The notes under the pieces are model-generated. The model was not told the origin of the DNA, did not search any database, and saw only the letters and a list, made by a program, of their open reading frames with translations. Below, piece by piece: positions 6,601-8,302 of a DNA stretch of 8,302 nucleotides; positions within the stretch are counted from its first letter, which is position 1; every line of letters starts with the position of its first letter. Both the position numbers and the translations under genes were made by a program. Origin of the DNA: Marinobacter sp. (GTDB lineage Bacteria > Pseudomonadota > Gammaproteobacteria > Pseudomonadales > Oleiphilaceae); NCBI GenBank assembly GCA_017643965.1, contig JAEPMM010000129.1, positions 1 through 8,302 on the forward strand. Reading direction: 5' to 3'.

Positions 6601-6837
6601 GGACCTTTCCTTGCTTGCTGTTTTTGGTGTTGTTTCGAGAGCCGGGCCTCTTGGCGGGCTTGTTAGACTTTCGTAGCGTATTTCAACACACCACCTGTCG
6701 TCAAAACGTGATGGCAATATAAATATTGCACTTCTCATGTTTTTTTCCAGACACTTAGCGTGCCCCGGAGCGCCTTTTGCTGTGATAAACTTGCGCACCT
6801 TCAAATTACGGCTTATTTCATTCGGGAGAAACGGCGT
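6601..6837. other. Divergent intergenic region between the acyl-CoA synthetase and substrate-binding protein genes
   Basis: A 237-base stretch with no credible gene that must hold two divergent promoters. On the minus strand TTGACG (revcomp of about 6698-6703) with TACGCT after 18 bases is a weak candidate for the synthetase. On the plus strand a GATAAA element (6784-6789) lies about 50 bases before the substrate-binding-protein ATG, without a matching -35 box. An AT-rich inverted repeat (6714-6729) lies between them. Confidence 0.5.
6714..6729. promoter_or_regulatory. AT-rich inverted repeat, candidate operator
   Basis: GCAATAT (6714-6720) and ATATTGC (6723-6729) form perfect 7-base arms around a 2-base AA centre, in the middle of a divergent promoter region. 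The symmetry and position suit a dimeric transcription factor; I do not recognise the regulator. It does not match the PsrA or FadR consensus well. Confidence 0.4.
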
Positions 6838-7812
6838 ATGGCCAAGAAAGCTCTGAGAACCCTGATCGGTGCAACACTGCTTGCCGCGGCCGGACTGGCA
6901 CAGGCAGGCGAATTCAAATCCGTTGCCATTACCCAGATTGTTGAACACCCCGCACTGGACGCGGTTTATCAGGGCGTCAGGGATGAGCTTGCCGAAGAAG
7001 GCTTCAGCGAGGGCGATAACCTCACCATGATGCACGAGAGCGCCCAGGGTAACTCCGCGATTGCCTCTCAGATCGCCCGTAAATTCGTGGGCGAAGGACC
7101 CGACGTGATCGTGGCCATCGCCACCCCGTCTGCACAGACCATGGCCGCCGCCGCCCGCAACATTCCGGTGGTGTTCTCCGCCGTCACCGACCCGGTAGGC
7201 GCGAAACTGGTCCAGAGCCTGGAAAAGCCCGGTGCCAACATCACCGGCGTCACTGACATGCTGCCCATCGAGCGCCATATCGACCTGCTCGAGCGTGTGG
7301 TGCCGGATGCCAAAACCATCGGCACCGTCTATAACCCGGGCGAAGCCAACGCCGTGGCGCTGGTGGAACTGCTGGAAGCCCGCCTGGAAGCTCGTGGCCT
7401 GAAGCTGGCCAAAGCCGCAGCCACCAAAACCTCGGAAGTGCTGGGTGCAGCCCGCTCACTGGTGGGCAAGGCAGACGCCATTTACCTGACCACCGACAAC
7501 ACCGTGATCAGCGCCGCCGAAGCCGTGGTGTCTGTGGGTGAGCGCGCCAAGATTCCGGTGTTCGCCGCCGACACCGCCACTGTCAGCCGCGGTGCCGTTG
7601 CTGCCCTGGGCTTTGATTACTACGACCTTGGCCGCCAGACCGGCGGCATGGTGGCGCGGATCCTGAACGGCGCCAACCCGGCCGACATGGCCGTGGAATC
7701 CGTAGACACCCTGAACCTGTTCGTGAACCCGGAAGCCGCCGAGCGCATGGGCATCACCCTGTCCCAGGACGTGCTGGACGACGCCCAGGAAATCGTCAAA
7801 AGCGATAAATAA
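6838..7812 (+). CDS. ABC importer substrate-binding protein (TrpX / ABC_sub_bind family)
   Basis: A 324-residue periplasmic protein that captures a small ligand for the permease encoded next. Residues 1-23 are a Sec signal peptide (MAKKALRTLIGATLLAAAGL, AQA) cleaved before GEF; there is no lipobox. Family landmarks are VAITQIVEHPALDAVYQGV (start of lobe 1, 28-46), ATPSAQ (95-100), SAVTDPVGAKLV (114-125), GVTD (137-140), YNPGEANA (165-172), LTTDNTVISA (217-226) and GALGFDYYDLGRQTG-like residues (253-269). Members such as streptococcal TrpX bind tryptophan or other aromatic amino acids; the ligand cannot be read from sequence alone. I chose ATG 6838, with GGGAG (6824-6828) 9 bases upstream and the signal peptide beginning there, over an earlier in-frame GTG at 6760. 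A GC-rich hairpin and then the permease gene follow, forming an operon. Confidence 0.88.
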   Translation: MAKKALRTLIGATLLAAAGLAQAGEFKSVAITQIVEHPALDAVYQGVRDELAEEGFSEGDNLTMMHESAQGNSAIASQIARKFVGEGPDVIVAIATPSAQTMAAAARNIPVVFSAVTDPVGAKLVQSLEKPGANITGVTDMLPIERHIDLLERVVPDAKTIGTVYNPGEANAVALVELLEARLEARGLKLAKAAATKTSEVLGAARSLVGKADAIYLTTDNTVISAAEAVVSVGERAKIPVFAADTATVSRGAVAALGFDYYDLGRQTGGMVARILNGANPADMAVESVDTLNLFVNPEAAERMGITLSQDVLDDAQEIVKSDK

Positions 7813-7825
7813 CCGCTGAATCAAC

Positions 7826-7856
7826 ACGGGCGGGGCCTCACGAGGGCCCCGCCCGT
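7826..7856 (+). terminator. GC-rich intercistronic hairpin (attenuator or mRNA-stabilising element)
   Basis: ACGGGCGGGGCC (7826-7837) pairs with GGCCCCGCCCGT (7845-7856) in a 12-base-pair stem with a 7-base loop (TCACGAG). It is followed by TCTATC, not a T-tract, so complete termination is unlikely. Sitting between a binding-protein gene and its permease gene, it probably protects the upstream mRNA or lowers downstream expression. Confidence 0.65.
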
Positions 7857-7879
7857 TCTATCTATAGTGAACATTACCC

Positions 7880-8302
7880 ATGCTCAGTGAAATTGCTCTG
7901 TACGGCGCCATCGAGACCGGCCTGATCTATGGCCTGGTGGCGTTCGGCATCTACATCTCGTTTCGTGTTCTCGACTTCCCGGACCTGACCGTTGACGGCA
8001 GCTTCCCCCTCGGCGCCGCCGTGGCCGCCATGTTGATCATCGCCGGCTGGAACCCCTGGATCGCCACCGGTGCCGCCGTGCTGGCCGGCATGGCCGCCGG
8101 CGCAGTCACCGCGATTCTCAATGTGAAGCTGAACATCCTGAACCTGCTGGCGTCGATCCTCACCATGATCGCGCTGTACTCCATCAACCTGCGCATCATG
8201 GGCCGACCCAACGTGGCGCTGCTGGGCGACGAGACCGTGCTCACCCCCTGGTACGACCTTCCCCTCGCCTACCATCAGGTGCCGGTGCTGCTGTTTGTGA
8301 TC
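7880..8302 (+). CDS. ABC importer permease, N-terminal part (TrpY type, BPD_transp_2 family)
   Basis: The first 141 codons of an inner-membrane permease that runs off the window end. The peptide starts MLSEIALYGAIETGLIYGLV and carries the family hallmarks FRVLDFPDLTVDGSFPLGAA (28-47) and LLASILTMIALYSINLRIMG (close to 94-113), typical of the permeases that pair with ABC_sub_bind proteins. Hydrophobic segments lie at about 5-28, 41-57, 62-82, 90-110 and 131-141. The ATG at 7880 lies 67 bases after the stop of the substrate-binding-protein gene; its ribosome-binding site is weak. An ATPase gene would be expected further downstream. Confidence 0.88.
   Translation, partial: MLSEIALYGAIETGLIYGLVAFGIYISFRVLDFPDLTVDGSFPLGAAVAAMLIIAGWNPWIATGAAVLAGMAAGAVTAILNVKLNILNLLASILTMIALYSINLRIMGRPNVALLGDETVLTPWYDLPLAYHQVPVLLFVI

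Noticed and set aside
6601..7278. Upstream extension of the acyl-CoA synthetase frame, open on the minus strand for about 226 further codons
   Set aside because: The extension is antisense to the TrpX-like gene and crosses the intergenic region; its translation is low-complexity and unlike any ligase N-terminus, while ATG 6600 has a good ribosome-binding site and a normal start.

Overview
The window looks like chromosomal DNA from a GC-rich marine-type gammaproteobacterium, most like Marinobacter or a close relative. This is inferred from codon usage, the character of the proteins and the mix of genes; no species marker is present. It holds eight protein genes, two of them cut by the window edges and one apparently frameshifted. 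I see no tRNA, rRNA, CRISPR array, transposase, prophage gene or integration site. Apart from the frameshift it reads as ordinary core-genome content, and I did not find a convincing undescribed system.

Region 1 (about 1-1300, all minus strand): the first 56 codons of an HD-GYP-type cyclic-di-GMP phosphodiesterase (N-terminal DUF3391 domain only), a small cysteine-rich lipoprotein, and a single-domain PilZ protein. Phosphodiesterase and PilZ receptor would form a c-di-GMP output and turnover neighbourhood; the lipoprotein's role is unknown.

Region 2 (about 1300-4300, plus strand): an iron(III) ABC importer. A promoter with a perfect -35 box overlaps a Fur-box-like sequence and drives the periplasmic ferric-iron-binding protein (FbpA/FutA class). 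A strong hairpin terminator follows, then a possible second promoter and a fused two-domain permease (FbpB class). No ATPase gene follows, so the FbpC subunit must be encoded elsewhere.

Region 3 (about 4300-6840, minus strand): a YiiD-C-type hotdog thioesterase with a one-base frameshift near its N-terminus, a bidirectional-looking hairpin terminator, and an intact long-chain acyl-CoA synthetase. The two are fatty-acid/acyl-CoA enzymes on one strand but are separated by the terminator, so they are probably transcribed separately.

Region 4 (about 6600-8302, plus strand): a divergent intergenic region with an AT-rich inverted repeat, then a TrpX-type periplasmic substrate-binding protein, a GC-rich hairpin, and the start of its TrpY-type permease. 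The rest of this importer lies beyond the window.
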